This document shows positions 21,544-32,667 of a stretch of 64,000 nt of DNA, in pieces. Below the pieces are notes generated by a model. That model ran no database searches. It was not told where the DNA came from and saw nothing but the letters and a program-made list of their open reading frames with translations. The first letter of the stretch is position 1, and each line of letters begins with the position of its first letter. This DNA is from Alisma plantago-aquatica (taxonomy: Eukaryota; Streptophyta; Magnoliopsida; Alismatales; Alismataceae): NCBI GenBank assembly GCA_963693085.1, contig OY856413.1, positions 541,336,379 through 541,400,378 of the forward strand, read 5' to 3'. Position numbers and translations under genes: made by a program.

Positions 21544-22969
21544 TTGAACTACAAAAAGGAAAATATGCAATTTTAGTCCAAAACTCATTTTTGACTTATT
21601 TGATTGATTTGAAAGTTTGACGATATAATTAGGCCTTTAATTAATTATCGCTCCCACTATTCTACTTCAAATTGATAGCCCTCACCATCAATTCGGAAGA
21701 TTGCAGCGTACAATCTTCTAGTGGGCAAGATCCTGAAATCCTCTAAGTCATGAGTCAGCTTTGGCTGATCGCCCACAACTTAGATCTCTCAGGTAGGCAA
21801 CTCTTGCCAATTGCATCATATGCAACTCTTGTTGAATGAAGTTGCTCAACACCTTGCCCTGAACATTCCTTGCCTCTGGGCTTAGACGCTCTAAGAATCA
21901 CCAGTTAAGTCTAACCCAAAAGCCGACACGGTAGAACATGCACCCTACTTTGGCAGAACCTACATGTCTACCATTCACACTTCCACAAGATAGACGGCGC
22001 ACCACTCTTTGGCGTAACCTACGCTTGGTCGATCGAGCTTTTCATGTGTGCCGCTAATGGAAGGCATATAAGACTTAATATTTTAATGAGGGATTTGGTT
22101 TTATATACATATACATATCCAATCACCACAATACATAGTACGTATCATATACATGCTATATCCCATAGAAAACATGCACAAAACGATAAAAAGCGATGAT
22201 TATGGCCATCCTAATGTGATTCCTCGAGCCAGGAGGAATCACAATCATCTAGGTCTACATCACATGCAACCTGTACAAGATGAACTCTGTGCCTTGCCAT
22301 CCGAGTAGATCAACTCATCACATGAATGATCTGTACTCTCTAGCCGGTCGTCTGGGTGCCACCAGCCGATCGGTTGGCTCCTCCAACCGATCGGTTCGCC
22401 TGGTCGTCGTGCATCTCATCATGTCCGCCACCCGCTCGTCTCGCTACTCGAACCGGTCATCAACCGATCGGGTCACTCCTTGAACCGACCGTCTGGAAGG
22501 TCAACGGATTGGTTCACTCCTTGAACCGACCGTCTGAGCATTCGTCTTGATGTCCGCCGGTCTTTGACATAACAGGAAATAAAATCCTATTCTATTTATT
22601 ACATTTCTTTAAAAAGGAAACCCCGAGTTACATTCGGGGGGAGCAAAGGTAGGAAAGAATCTCGAATTATTTTGAGTTACATCAGGAATAAGAGAGGGAA
22701 GATCGGTGCGCAGACCGAGATGCAAGCAACCACACACAGATAGGGGTTTATAGGCCATAATCACGCTACACACATCCACCACAAAACTCGTTTAAGGGCG
22801 ACGCGTATCGAGTGCATTAATAATACATATCATATATGTAATTTGGGATTTGTGGATTTAGGATTGGACATGCATAAAGCCGATATTATTCACATCGTAT
22901 GCAATAAATAAAGGCGACAAACCAAAATTGATCATATCGATATTCCTAAAACATAGAGCAGTTGACGTG
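21544..22969 (-). other. Copia leader between primer site and gag
   Basis: About 1.4 kb of untranslated leader. No coding motif. It contains the second palindrome cluster (22343-22536, listed separately) and a hairpin ACCCCGAGTTACATTCGGGG near 22620. Long structured leaders carry packaging and dimerisation signals in other retroelements, which is the likely role here. Confidence 0.7.
22343..22536. repeat. Palindrome cluster in copia leader
   Basis: At least seven units related to AACCGATCGGTT (AGCCGATCGGTTGG, CAACCGATCGGTTCG, GAACCGGTCATC, CAACCGATCGGGTC, TTGAACCGACCGTC twice). They match the U3 array in core and spacing but are more degenerate. Because they lie downstream of the promoter they would be present in the RNA. 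Confidence 0.75.
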
Positions 22970-22981
22970 GCTCTGATACCA
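22970..22981 (-). promoter_or_regulatory. tRNA-Met primer-binding site of copia element
   Basis: TGGTATCAGAGC on the minus strand, one base after the 5' LTR end. A perfect match to the 3' end of initiator tRNA-Met. It fixes the orientation of the element. Confidence 0.9.
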
Positions 22982-22982
22982 C

Positions 22983-25208
22983 TGTAGGGTTTTTAGGGGA
23001 GATAGAGAAGGCAGCGGAAACTAAAAAAAATTCTCCCCAAACCCATACCGAGGGAACGCGTCAACGTCTATATAATAGGAAAGGATGGTTTGTGGAATCA
23101 TACCTTGTCCCAAGGCTTGCTCGGCGACAATACCTTGTGTAATGCACGGTCTTCAACTCCGGACTTCGACGGTGTCTGTGCAGCTCCTGGTCGCATCGGG
23201 ACTGACAACTCCTACTCGAACCGGACTGTCGGATGACAGTTGTCCTCCTAAGTGGCAGTGTCCTCCCACCTCTGTAGTAGTCCACACGGACCACCTGGAA
23301 CTCCACTCTCCTTGTCCCACAAGGAAGTGGAAGGAGTCGCACCCTCCTGTTGACGTACTAGTCGCCAACACACTCTCCTGCCTCCTGTTGCAACTGCAGT
23401 TGTCCTTCCCTTGCTGCACCTCCCTTTTGCGGGAAGCACTTGCTCGGGCTCTCTCACAGTTACCAAAACCAGAGAGAACTACAACTTGCAAAGCAACTGG
23501 TTGCACTGAGCTGTACTTTGAGAAGCCCCCAATACCCCTATATATATAGGAGAGTCATGGGACAGGGTTCTCCATCCCGGGCAATGCGGGACTAAAGCAG
23601 GAGTAGAAGGGTTCGGGATTTTCCACCAAAAGCAACCATCTCGCAACCTGAACCGATCGGTTCACAAGTGAACCAGTCGGTTGGGGACCTGAACCGATCG
23701 TTTGGGACCCTTGAACCGATCGGTTCACTCATGAACCGGTCGGTTGGGTTTCCAATTTGATTCCCGATTGACTTTCCTTGTTTCTTTCCCAATTGGTATC
23801 GAATACCAATATTATTCCCAATCGAATTGGGCAATTTGAAACGAAAGGAAAATTATCACCAATCCTACTTTCCCAAGTTGCTCGATTGCACCAGTTGAAC
23901 CGGTCGGTTCAACACTTGAACCGGTCGTTTCACTCTGTGCATGAGCCGATCAGTTCAACAATTGAACCGCTCGGTTCAGCAACCTCAGCCGACCGGTTCA
24001 TCACATGAACCGATCGGTTGGGAGTGCAGGTTGTGCAGAATCAGTCAAATGTGATTTCAATCAATCCGATACTCCAATCAATGCGTCCAACACCTTGAAC
24101 CATACGATATTGAGCCATCAACTGATTGAGTGTTTAATTGAACTACCAAACTCTTTTAGTAATCAATCTAAACATTTCTTTGTGGACAAAACTCCTCTTC
24201 CAGGTTAAATCCTATGTGTGTGACCCTACAGGTCCATTTCACGTTGGCAGTGAAAGTCCATAACATTTATGACTTCACAAGCAAAGAGCGGTGCCTAGTC
24301 ACACATCAGTGCTACCCAAGTGAAAGTAGAAAGTTGGAGAACAACTTTCATCCTACAATCCGTGAATGGTGTTACAGGGAATGTATAATTCCTTTGTCAC
24401 TGATATCCCGAATGAACTCGAGGCATGGAACAGTCATCCTGTCAATGTTCATTCACTTCCTTGATCTCAGAGTAGATTGGAAGAGATATGTATGACATCA
24501 GTATCACATACTGATTCACACATGCGTGCACGCCTTTCTCAATCCTACTCATCAAGTGGCCATGGATATCAAACTCCCTCGGGAGGGACAAATCCCATAT
24601 CTATCACTCACCCCTCAAAATCCCCAGGTGTCAAAGCCACCCAATCATCACCTTTATAACAACCCATGTTTCAGGACTGCGTTTGATGATGTCAAAGTGT
24701 GCCCAACGACATGTGTTGAGTGTAGTGATTTTAGGTCTAAGAATCACACTCACCACCATCACTGTGAGTACTGACTGTGACTACCATCTCATGGTTCCAT
24801 GTGTCAAACTCACAGTGGGTATGTCCGGTACCTTGTTCTCTAACAAGTACCTATGTGTTTGGTTTGATATCTCTATATCATGACTAATGAGATTATGTCA
24901 TCAACCAACACCACAATCCAGTCTTGTGTGTCATTGCTGTCTATCTACCTTCCACAATGACATCCGACTAGGGACATAACAAGAATGTACAAACTCTTAG
25001 CATCCGTATGATCTCATCGTTCAGGTCCTCAACCTGAAAGCATACGTCATTGAATACTATCATTCTCTAGACATTCAATATGTTCTATCACTATCTCATA
25101 TGACTGAACTAGAAAGAATTGGAAGCTTGCCTTTTATGTTTATCAAATCAATCTTAATGTATCCCACCAATCATCACATGATTGGCTCTCAGGGCATACA
25201 TACCAACA
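22983..25208 (-). repeat. 5' LTR of copia-type element
   Basis: A 2226-bp LTR matching 5826-8072, with TATA box at 23538-23549 and eleven palindromes at 23649-24019. The 20-bp length difference comes mainly from loss of one palindrome unit near 23697. GTTAC follows at 25209. Confidence 0.93.
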
Positions 25209-27234
25209 GTTACATCTTGGTGACACCTGGATGCATAGCATACATTGACGTGTGTGCTTCCTCGAGCACTAACTTCCTCAGATCATCAACATTGGGGACC
25301 ACCATCCTATTACTATAGCAAACTAACCCATCCTCAGACTCATGGAACCCATCACACTTTTCACTACCGAACTCTGATATGATCAACTGTACCACATCAT
25401 CTGTCTGTTGTGCATCTTTAATCTACTGTCTCAGCGTAGGATTAAATTGCATCTGTGCTAAGAGTCCAGTTAGTAAGGAAACTTCCATATGCACATTCAT
25501 CTGCCGCAGGGAAACAAACATATCTCGCCTATGGCATACCAGGAAACTCAACTGTTCCTTCTTTGAAGAAAGAGAAGAAGACTTTCTACTAAGCGCATCA
25601 TCTACCACATTTGCCTTACAAGGATGGTATTCGATGGTGCAGTCGTAATCATTGATCAACTCCATCCATCGACGCTGTCGTATGTTCAACTCATGCTGCG
25701 AAAAGATGTACTTCAGGTTTTTATGATCCGTAAAGATCTGACACACTTCCCCGTAAAGATAGTGTCTCCAGATCTTTAACGCATGAACCACTGCCACCAA
25801 CTCCAGATCATGAGTTGGATAGTTCTCCTCGTGTTTCTTAAGCTGTGGCAAAGCAAAAGAAACCACATGATCTTCCTACATCAGCACACAACCTAAACCT
25901 TTCTTGGAAGCATCACAGAAAACAACATAGCCTTTTCCAGGCTCTGGCAGGATTAATACTGGAGCACTGGTCAACTTCTCCTTCAAACTCTAGAAAGCTT
26001 GCTGACAACGGTCATCCTAGACAAAGGGTACATCCTTTCTGGTCAACTTTGTCATTGGCAACGCGACCGCACTGAAGTCCTTGATAAACCTCCTGTAGTA
26101 ACCTGCTAACCCAAGGAAATTGTGAACTTCTGTCGGCATCTTCGGTTGCTCCCAATCTGCAACGGACTCCACCTTCTTCGGGTCTACTTTGACTCCTTCA
26201 GCAGATATCACATGACCTAATAAAGTCACTTCTTCCAACCAGAACTCACACTTACTGAACTTGGCATACAACTGCTGTTGGAGAAGAAGAGTCAACGCTC
26301 GTCGAAGATGTTGCTCATGCTCTTTCCTATCCCGAATATAGATCATGATGTCATCTATAAAGACTACAACAAACTGGTCTAGGAATGGACGGAACACTCT
26401 GTTCATCAAGTCCATGAAAGCAGCAGGTGCATTGGTTATCCCAAACGGCATAACCACAAACTTGAAGTGACCATACCTCATCATGAAAGCTGACTTTGGT
26501 ATGTCATCTGCCTTTATCCTCAACTGATGATATCCGGACTCTAGATCGATCTTCGAAAACACTGTAGCACAACGCAACTGATCGAATAGATCATCTATCC
26601 TCAGCAACGGGTACTTGTTCTTGATCGTGACTTTGTTCAACTGCCGGTAATCAATACACAACCGCATCGAACCATCCTTCTTCTTGACGAACAACACTGG
26701 AGCACCCCAAGGTGACGTGCTCATTCGGATAAAACCTTTGTCCATCAACTCTTGCAACTACTTCTTAAGCTCTACCATCTCTACTGGAGCCATCCTGTAT
26801 GATGTTTGTGCAACTGGCTGTGTACCTGGGACCAGATTGATCTCTAAATCAATCTCTCAGGGTGGAGGAACACCAGGAAATTCATTAGGAAACACATCGG
26901 CAAACTCTCGGACAACTGACACCTCCTCGAGACTAGGACCTTTCACCTTGGTAGCCACAACGATATCCACAATGTGAGCTAAGAAGGCCTCACATCCTTG
27001 CTACAGCAACTTCTCTGCCACCATGGTTGACACTAGACACGTCGGAAGAATCTTTCTCTCTCCCTGGAAGGTCCACTTTTCTCCATCATCATCAAACACT
27101 GCCTGTTTGGAACCACAGTCCAAAACCACCTTATACTTCTCTAAGGTATCCATCCCAAGGATAACATCAAAACCATGCATATCAAGTGGTATAAGATCCA
27201 CTCGAATGTTGTGTCCCGAGAAAGACAAGACACA
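25209..27234 (-). pseudogene. Gypsy pol: protease end, RT, RNase H, integrase start
   Basis: Read leftwards. Protease C-terminus (GFDVILGMD, near 27150). Reverse transcriptase ([34 protein letters not shown], and the VFIDDIMIY form of the catalytic YxDD box, 26017-26757). RNase H ([30 protein letters not shown]). Integrase zinc-finger start (HPGVTKM) ending at the copia insertion. One frame runs the whole way without a frameshift, broken by TAG at 27001, 26758, 26017, 25990, 25876 and 25423 and by TGA at 26857. The upstream protease part is lost at the junction with the array at 27235. The domain order protease-RT-RNase H-integrase identifies Ty3/gypsy. Confidence 0.93.
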
Positions 27235-27611
27235 TGTGACGTCCCCGGATTTTCTAAAACTTAATCTGATGTGTGACGTCCAAATTGAAACCCTCACCTC
27301 AGCGAGAATCTCAATTTAACATCCCACACAAGGCTAAGAAGAAGAAGATCAAAGGAAGTCAGAAGGAAACACAATAGAACATGTACATGAACAATAAACA
27401 AACCATACACACATGTTCACCATTCAACATATAATTACAACATGAATTGTTACAACATTTGATATTACATATTGAACAGCAAACTACTCAACATATACAT
27501 GTTCTACAACTAAACAACAGGATCTTAAGACAACAACCTAAACAAAAGATTACATGTGGTACACGTCAGCACAATATTTCAAGAATATTGTACTGAGTAC
27601 GCCTACGTGTC

Positions 27612-27621
27612 TTTTTATATA
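27612..27621 (-). promoter_or_regulatory. TATA box of array LTR 1
   Basis: TATATAAAAAG on the minus strand, about 385 bp from the LTR 3' end, followed downstream by the hairpin CAATATTCTTGAAATATTG. The same box is at 33111-33120, 38579-38587 and, on the plus strand, near 50018 in the inverted relative. Conservation in position across four copies supports it as core promoter. Confidence 0.7.
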
Positions 27622-27778
27622 CCTCTCATCATATCTTGGCAATAAGATAAAACTAATACTGGGCAACATTAAACAAAATATAAGAAAAGGCGTATAGTTG
27701 CACAAAGATATTTGTTACCAGAAGAGAACACATATTTTAGGCACATTTCCATTATATGTAAACTTGATCAACCGCATG

Positions 27779-27955
27779 CACTATCTACCAAAGAGATTTA
27801 GTGCTCACATGTACTATTCTACCAAAGAGATTTAGTACTTCATAAATGCACTATTCTGCCAAAGAGATTTAGTGCTCATATGTACTATTCTGCCAAAGAG
27901 ATTTAGTACTTTCATAAATGCACTATTCTACCAAAGAGATTTAGTGCTATCATAT
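27779..27955. repeat. CCAAAGAGATTTAGT repeat in array LTR
   Basis: Five units of CCAAAGAGATTTAGT with alternating spacing of about 34 and 37 bp, so the true unit is a dimer of about 71 bp ending alternately in GCTCA and ACTT. The same block is at about 33275-33450 and 38744-38915. The inverted relative at 49715-49875 has six more diverged units (AACTCTTTGGTAGTG), so the block is an old part of the LTR. Confidence 0.85.
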
Positions 27956-28924
27956 AATGGACCAGATATCTTATGTTTCATGTGTTCATAGCAATAAGTA
28001 CGAAAAATCAGGCAACATATCATACCAGAACAATCATTTCATCCAATACCATATGCCAAGTATTTTACTATGCATATAACACAAGCATATTGAATAATAA
28101 GCCAAGTAAGAGGTAATGGCGTACCTTGATCAAGAACAAACCTAATCATCAGATATCCCTCATGTCAACTATATCTTTGGTTAAACCTGATCAAGACAAG
28201 ACCATATACTATCATCAGGTTCTCATCCTATTATATCTCCTCTTAACCCTAATCGTGCTCATATTAGGGTTTCACTTTATCTCATTAGGATATATACATT
28301 ATCACTTTCATTCTCATCTTAGAATTATCTCACTATTCTCATATTCCAGATTAGGATACATAACCTAACATCAGGTTCCATATCATTATTTATACATATT
28401 AACTCTAAGTTAAATGTATTACTCAAATTAGGGTATCATCACATGTTTCAAGGTTCATCTTCATATAACATGGATTTCGTGAATATAACTGATCTCAAAT
28501 TTATATATTATGTTCCAGTTACAGATATGAGGGTTTTCTGTAAATCTCATCATTTATTGAGCATGTGTGCATTAATTGCATTATCTTTAACGTTATTAGC
28601 CTTAATTAGACATATTAATAAAATTACATAATTTCGTGCATCAACGTGATCATCACTGACATCAGGTGCATTATAAGCATTATTATGGAGTTACTGACAT
28701 TTTCCCATAATTTTATGTCATCATTTGTTATTTATTATTCATTAAATGAGCATTACACATCTTTCATGATATCACTGAGATTTAATCATCAAAAGCCTGA
28801 TATTATACTTTCATTGTGTTCCACTAATTTGTATGAGAATTTTGGTATATTATATGCATTTTTTTATCACTGTGCTATTTTCTATGAATTTTAGAAGATC
28901 TGCATATTAACTGAACATTTTACC

Positions 28925-29640
28925 TTAAGCGTCCAATCCGGCATCGCCACGTGTCCACCCAGGGCACGGGTTCTTCCTCACACTGGGTCATGGTTCATCT
29001 GGTCTGGAGCCGGTTCGGGATGTAATATGGGCCGGTCTGCATCCTTTCTTCTTTCTCCGCCCCCTTCATTCCCTCGTTCGATGCGGTCTGTCTGCGGGAT
29101 TGATCCGTCGTCGTGGGGCTGTCCTTCAGCAAGGATGCCTCGCCTCACGCCTGATGTTGTGGGCTTGAGTGTCACCTCACACCAGAACGAAGGCAAGGAG
29201 TCTTGCGCTCCTCTACCTCACAACCCCGCCGCCATGAAGGAGGGCTCCGGTGAGAACCAGTACTGATCCAACTCTCCTCCCTAACCTACGAAGGCTTCCA
29301 TCATCTTCGGTTGATCATCTAGAGTGTAGACAGCCACTCACGTCTCCAGCTAGACATCTAGAGCTCCACTCGCACCTACTCGCCGCTACTGCGGTGAGGT
29401 TCTGCTCCGTGGTCTGTGCGATCTCACCACTGCGTCCACACATTCATCATCGCGCTCGTCGCGTGAACAAGGTCTCGACTGACCCATTCTCCCCTTTCTC
29501 TCCTTCTCGACGTCATCCATCTCTCCGATCTGCTCTGTGCAAGATGAACACTTCCATCTTGTTCCTGGTCCGTGAGCCGTCGGTGATGGCTGCTGCTTCC
29601 TCTGTTCCGCACCATGGCTAACTGGTCTCTTTCCTTAGCC
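28925..29640. other. GC-rich island inside array LTR 1
   Basis: A sharply GC-richer 0.7-kb stretch in otherwise AT-rich U3, opening with GCCACGTGTCC (a G-box-like CACGTG) and repeated at about 34405-35125 and 39895-40610. Frames of 70-140 codons occur on both strands but start, stop and amino acids are not conserved between copies. It may be a captured host promoter and first exon, or a regulatory island of the element. Confidence 0.5.
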
Positions 29641-30408
29641 TTCCCTCTTTTGAGCACTCAGATACGATCTGATCATGCTAGTCCTTCTCCATCTCATTTC
29701 TCCCCTACGGTTGGCAATGGAGCAATCGAGGTGTATGGGGGTCTCTCTCTCTCTGTAGGCTTGCATATGCTCCGAGAGAGGTTCCACATGTAGCCCACGA
29801 TCGGACGAAGGAAACTACCCATAAGTTTCGCTCTAGGGCCATGACTTTGACGTGGGTTTGGTTGAGGCTCAGTTGTGTTTCACCCCTACGAATAGTTGAT
29901 AACCGCAGGGCATGCAATATGGATTACTGAGTCCTTGTGTGGCTGAGATGCAGTTACACTAGTTGCTCTTCTTGTTTACTCAAAAGCATAATGCGTCTAG
30001 TCAAAGGCTTGTGTCTCTTTTATCCATTAGCAACCCATGTGATAACCAATGTCGCCCTAACTAAGTCTAAAACAACATTAAATCTTAGTTGTATGTTCAT
30101 CGATATTAGTAAATTAAACAACCTCAACCATTTATACTTTTCTCCAGGAATATCCCAATATCTTAGAATCTAAACCATTGGTTCCTCGTCATATCATCAA
30201 CTTTCGATGAAATCTTGGTACCAAAACTATTACTATTTTAATTATCACTACAATACCTCAAGGATACATGAACTCAGAGTTCTTCTATCAACATTGGTCT
30301 ATTTCAAAACATTATTCAAATACTTAAAATTCTTAAATCAACTCAAACCCACAAGAGTTCACTTATGTTCTTAGATATCTAAGGAATCCAAAAGATCACT
30401 CTATCACG

Positions 30409-32667
30409 TCCTACACACCTTAAAAGACATTTCGTCCTCGAAATTAAGCCCAAAAATCCAGTCTTTCACATCATATACATCTTAAAAGAACTTTCGTCCT
30501 CGAAAGTAAACCATACTCATACTTCCAGGGAAAACCTCATCTTGCATTCATCAACATATAGGCACCATTCTATGTACAACATAGACAAAAGCTCCATAAC
30601 TATATCCAAGCTACTAGGTGTTTTCAAACATCTAATGTGATACATGGGTGAACCGCTCATCATATAACATGGTTTAGGGGCTTAGGTTATATCATTACGT
30701 ATCTCATATATTAGGTTTGCATCCTTGCCTTTACCCATACATTAGGGTTCCCACATCATATTCCATGTTCTAAAGGAGTTAACTAAGATGAACTCATACA
30801 TCAAGGTGTCATCAACATTTTATTGAGCTAATTATTAGAACATGTTCAACATTAACATATGCCTTTTAGGAGGGAGTTAACTAAAGTTAACCCACTTTAT
30901 TCATCTAGATCATGTCAAGGTTTCATAATAAACTGTAATCTTTATTGGTGATCTCATCACAAGATTAACCTACAGTTTCACATTATCATCATTAGTCATG
31001 TATATGGTTAACCATTTATACTTTAATATCTATTAAACCATTTCTAGGTTTTCATCATATCATGTCTATATATCACATCTCGAGATTAGATCACATCTCT
31101 ACATGTATTATATCATGGTTGTGTTAAACAAACTTATATAAGTGGCTTATCAAGCATATATCAAAACTTTATCTAGTCCAACTGAGGTTATCCTGACCCA
31201 TATCATGAGAGTAGTGCCATGCTCAGTCTCTCTGAGCTCACTCAACTCTATGAGTATCTCATATGTATATACTTTATCCTCCCTCCTTGGTTTAGGGTTC
31301 TTAGATTACCTCATTGGCACTAGGGATAGCCATACAAGCTCTAGCCACATAAGCACAAACCAAAACATGCTATTACATACTCTTCATAGGTCTCTACCCA
31401 TGACACATGCTTACCCAAAACTCTCTTATATATACACATCACTAGATTCCTACATGGGGAACCACCAACCCGAGCATGAGGCTTCACAAAACCTAAAAAC
31501 ATAGCTACCTCCTCCAGGGTCTTGGGCTCTCTCTCCCTCACCCAGATGGCAGGCATTCATATTCATACTCACATGCACATATATCTTGCCTCTCTCTGTC
31601 TCTAGGGTTTGGTCCTCCCAAGGACATCTAGGGTTTAGGAAAACTATAGGAATCATACATAGAGCAACTCAACTCAATCACTCAAGAGTATTCTAGTTTA
31701 GGACATATCATATCACATATTTCTCATATCATGGAGTCTAGGTTCTCTGACCTTCTCCCTGTGGGTCTCTCTCTCTCTTGAGCTAACCCCCAAATTGGTC
31801 CTAACACTAGAGGTCCTCCTTTGTAAAAGAGCTTGAGGCTCATGCTGACTCACAACTTGTCTTAACTTAACATATCTTATCTCATAAAAGAATGCATACT
31901 TGCATCATTAAAACTTATTTCCAAAACCTCAAAACTGAACTTAAGTCCTCGAAGACAAATATAGATTATCATAACCATCTTATATCATCTATGTAAGACT
32001 TACATCATATCATCAAAACCTATTTCATCTATTCCATCTATCATATATGCCAAACAAGGCTCTAGACATCTAATCTAGAACTATCTCTCTTCTAGACCGA
32101 TGTCATTCACTTTCACTTAGGTTGCATGATCACCTCCTACTCGTACATGTGTGGGGACACATTTTGTTAATACATGTACATAATAAAATATTATATACTT
32201 TTTCTCCGATAAAATAAGAGTTAGAGAAAACTATCGAGGTTCGATCCGTTTGGAATCAAAAACCAAATCCAGAAACGAGTGTCCCACACATAGTAGAGAG
32301 TCCAGTGTCATGAAAACTAAGGAAAGGGGTGAGAATAAGGGGTAGACTAGTGTAGCTACTCTAGACAACGAGCGTCATATGTCTAGGGTTTCTCTTCCCT
32401 TGAAGCACGTCATTTCCAAATAGTGCAACGTCCCATACCGCTGCACTACAAGGAAAGAACGACATCTAAGGACTTGCTACTCAACAAGCACTAGTCTAGA
32501 CCTAGTTCTCAGACATCTAGGTGCTAACCTAGAGGCTAGGTCAGATCTAGTCTCTAAAAGATGACTAATCTAACCCTAAAAGATTATTAAGGTTCAAGGT
32601 TCTCAAGTTTTTAGTTGCATAATGAGAAAATGTCAGGCTTTGCTATTGTTCATGCTCTGATACCACC
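30409..32667 (-). other. Array internal region 1
   Basis: About 2.26 kb between two LTRs, bounded on the right by the primer-binding site TGGTATCAGAGC (32654-32665, minus strand). On its left edge are two copies, about 60 bp apart, of a TTTCGAGGACGAAA motif (30429-30445 and 30490-30507). This is the typical last coding motif of plant gypsy pol, also seen as TTTCGGGGACGAAA at 4602-4616. The rest has no coding potential. The family therefore seems to descend from a gypsy element that kept only the pol tail. Confidence 0.65.

Larger units (their letters stand above)
5826..25208 (-). mobile_element. Copia-type gag-only LTR retrotransposon
   Basis: Complete element with LTRs at 5826-8072 and 22983-25208, flanked by the 5-bp target duplication GTTAC (5821-5825 and 25209-25213). 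It sits in the gypsy integrase coding region. Removing the nested CACTA element leaves an internal region of about 4.7 kb with primer-binding site, a 1.4-kb leader, one gag frame and about 2.4 kb of AT-rich sequence in which I find no protease, integrase, reverse transcriptase or RNase H motif. It therefore resembles plant gag-only non-autonomous elements (the TR-GAG concept) and would need enzymes from a relative. A diverged relative begins at 58880. Confidence 0.92.
27235..30408 (-). repeat. Array LTR 1
   Basis: About 3.17 kb. The left (3') border is set by TGTGACGTCC; the right (5') border by a purine-rich stretch after a pol-tail relic and by TGTGATAGAG in the other copies, which pairs with the TCACA end as a 5-bp terminal inverted repeat. 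Here the border reads ACGTGATAG, one base changed. It lacks about 75 bp near 27535 that the other copies have. A longer alternative LTR, ending at 32132 before an AGTAGGAGG tract, cannot be excluded. Confidence 0.65.

Noticed and set aside
28126..28368. An 80-codon hydrophobic frame repeated at 33626 and 39094
   Set aside because: Shared by recent duplication only. The hydrophobic look comes from AT-rich sequence; no start context or homology visible.
31142..31504. A 120-codon plus-strand frame present in all three array units (also 36612-36974 and 42116-42478)
   Set aside because: The copies are so similar that an open frame survives by descent. Differences include several amino-acid changes, the frame has no known motif, and it runs opposite to the element's transcription.
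27235..32132. Alternative reading of the array LTR as 4.9 kb with only 535 bp of internal sequence
   Set aside because: An AGTAGGAGG tract at 32133-32142 and the near coincidence with the right array end favour it, but the pol-tail relics at 30429-30507 and the TGTGA/TCACA inverted ends fit the 3.2-kb LTR better. Kept as a possibility only.
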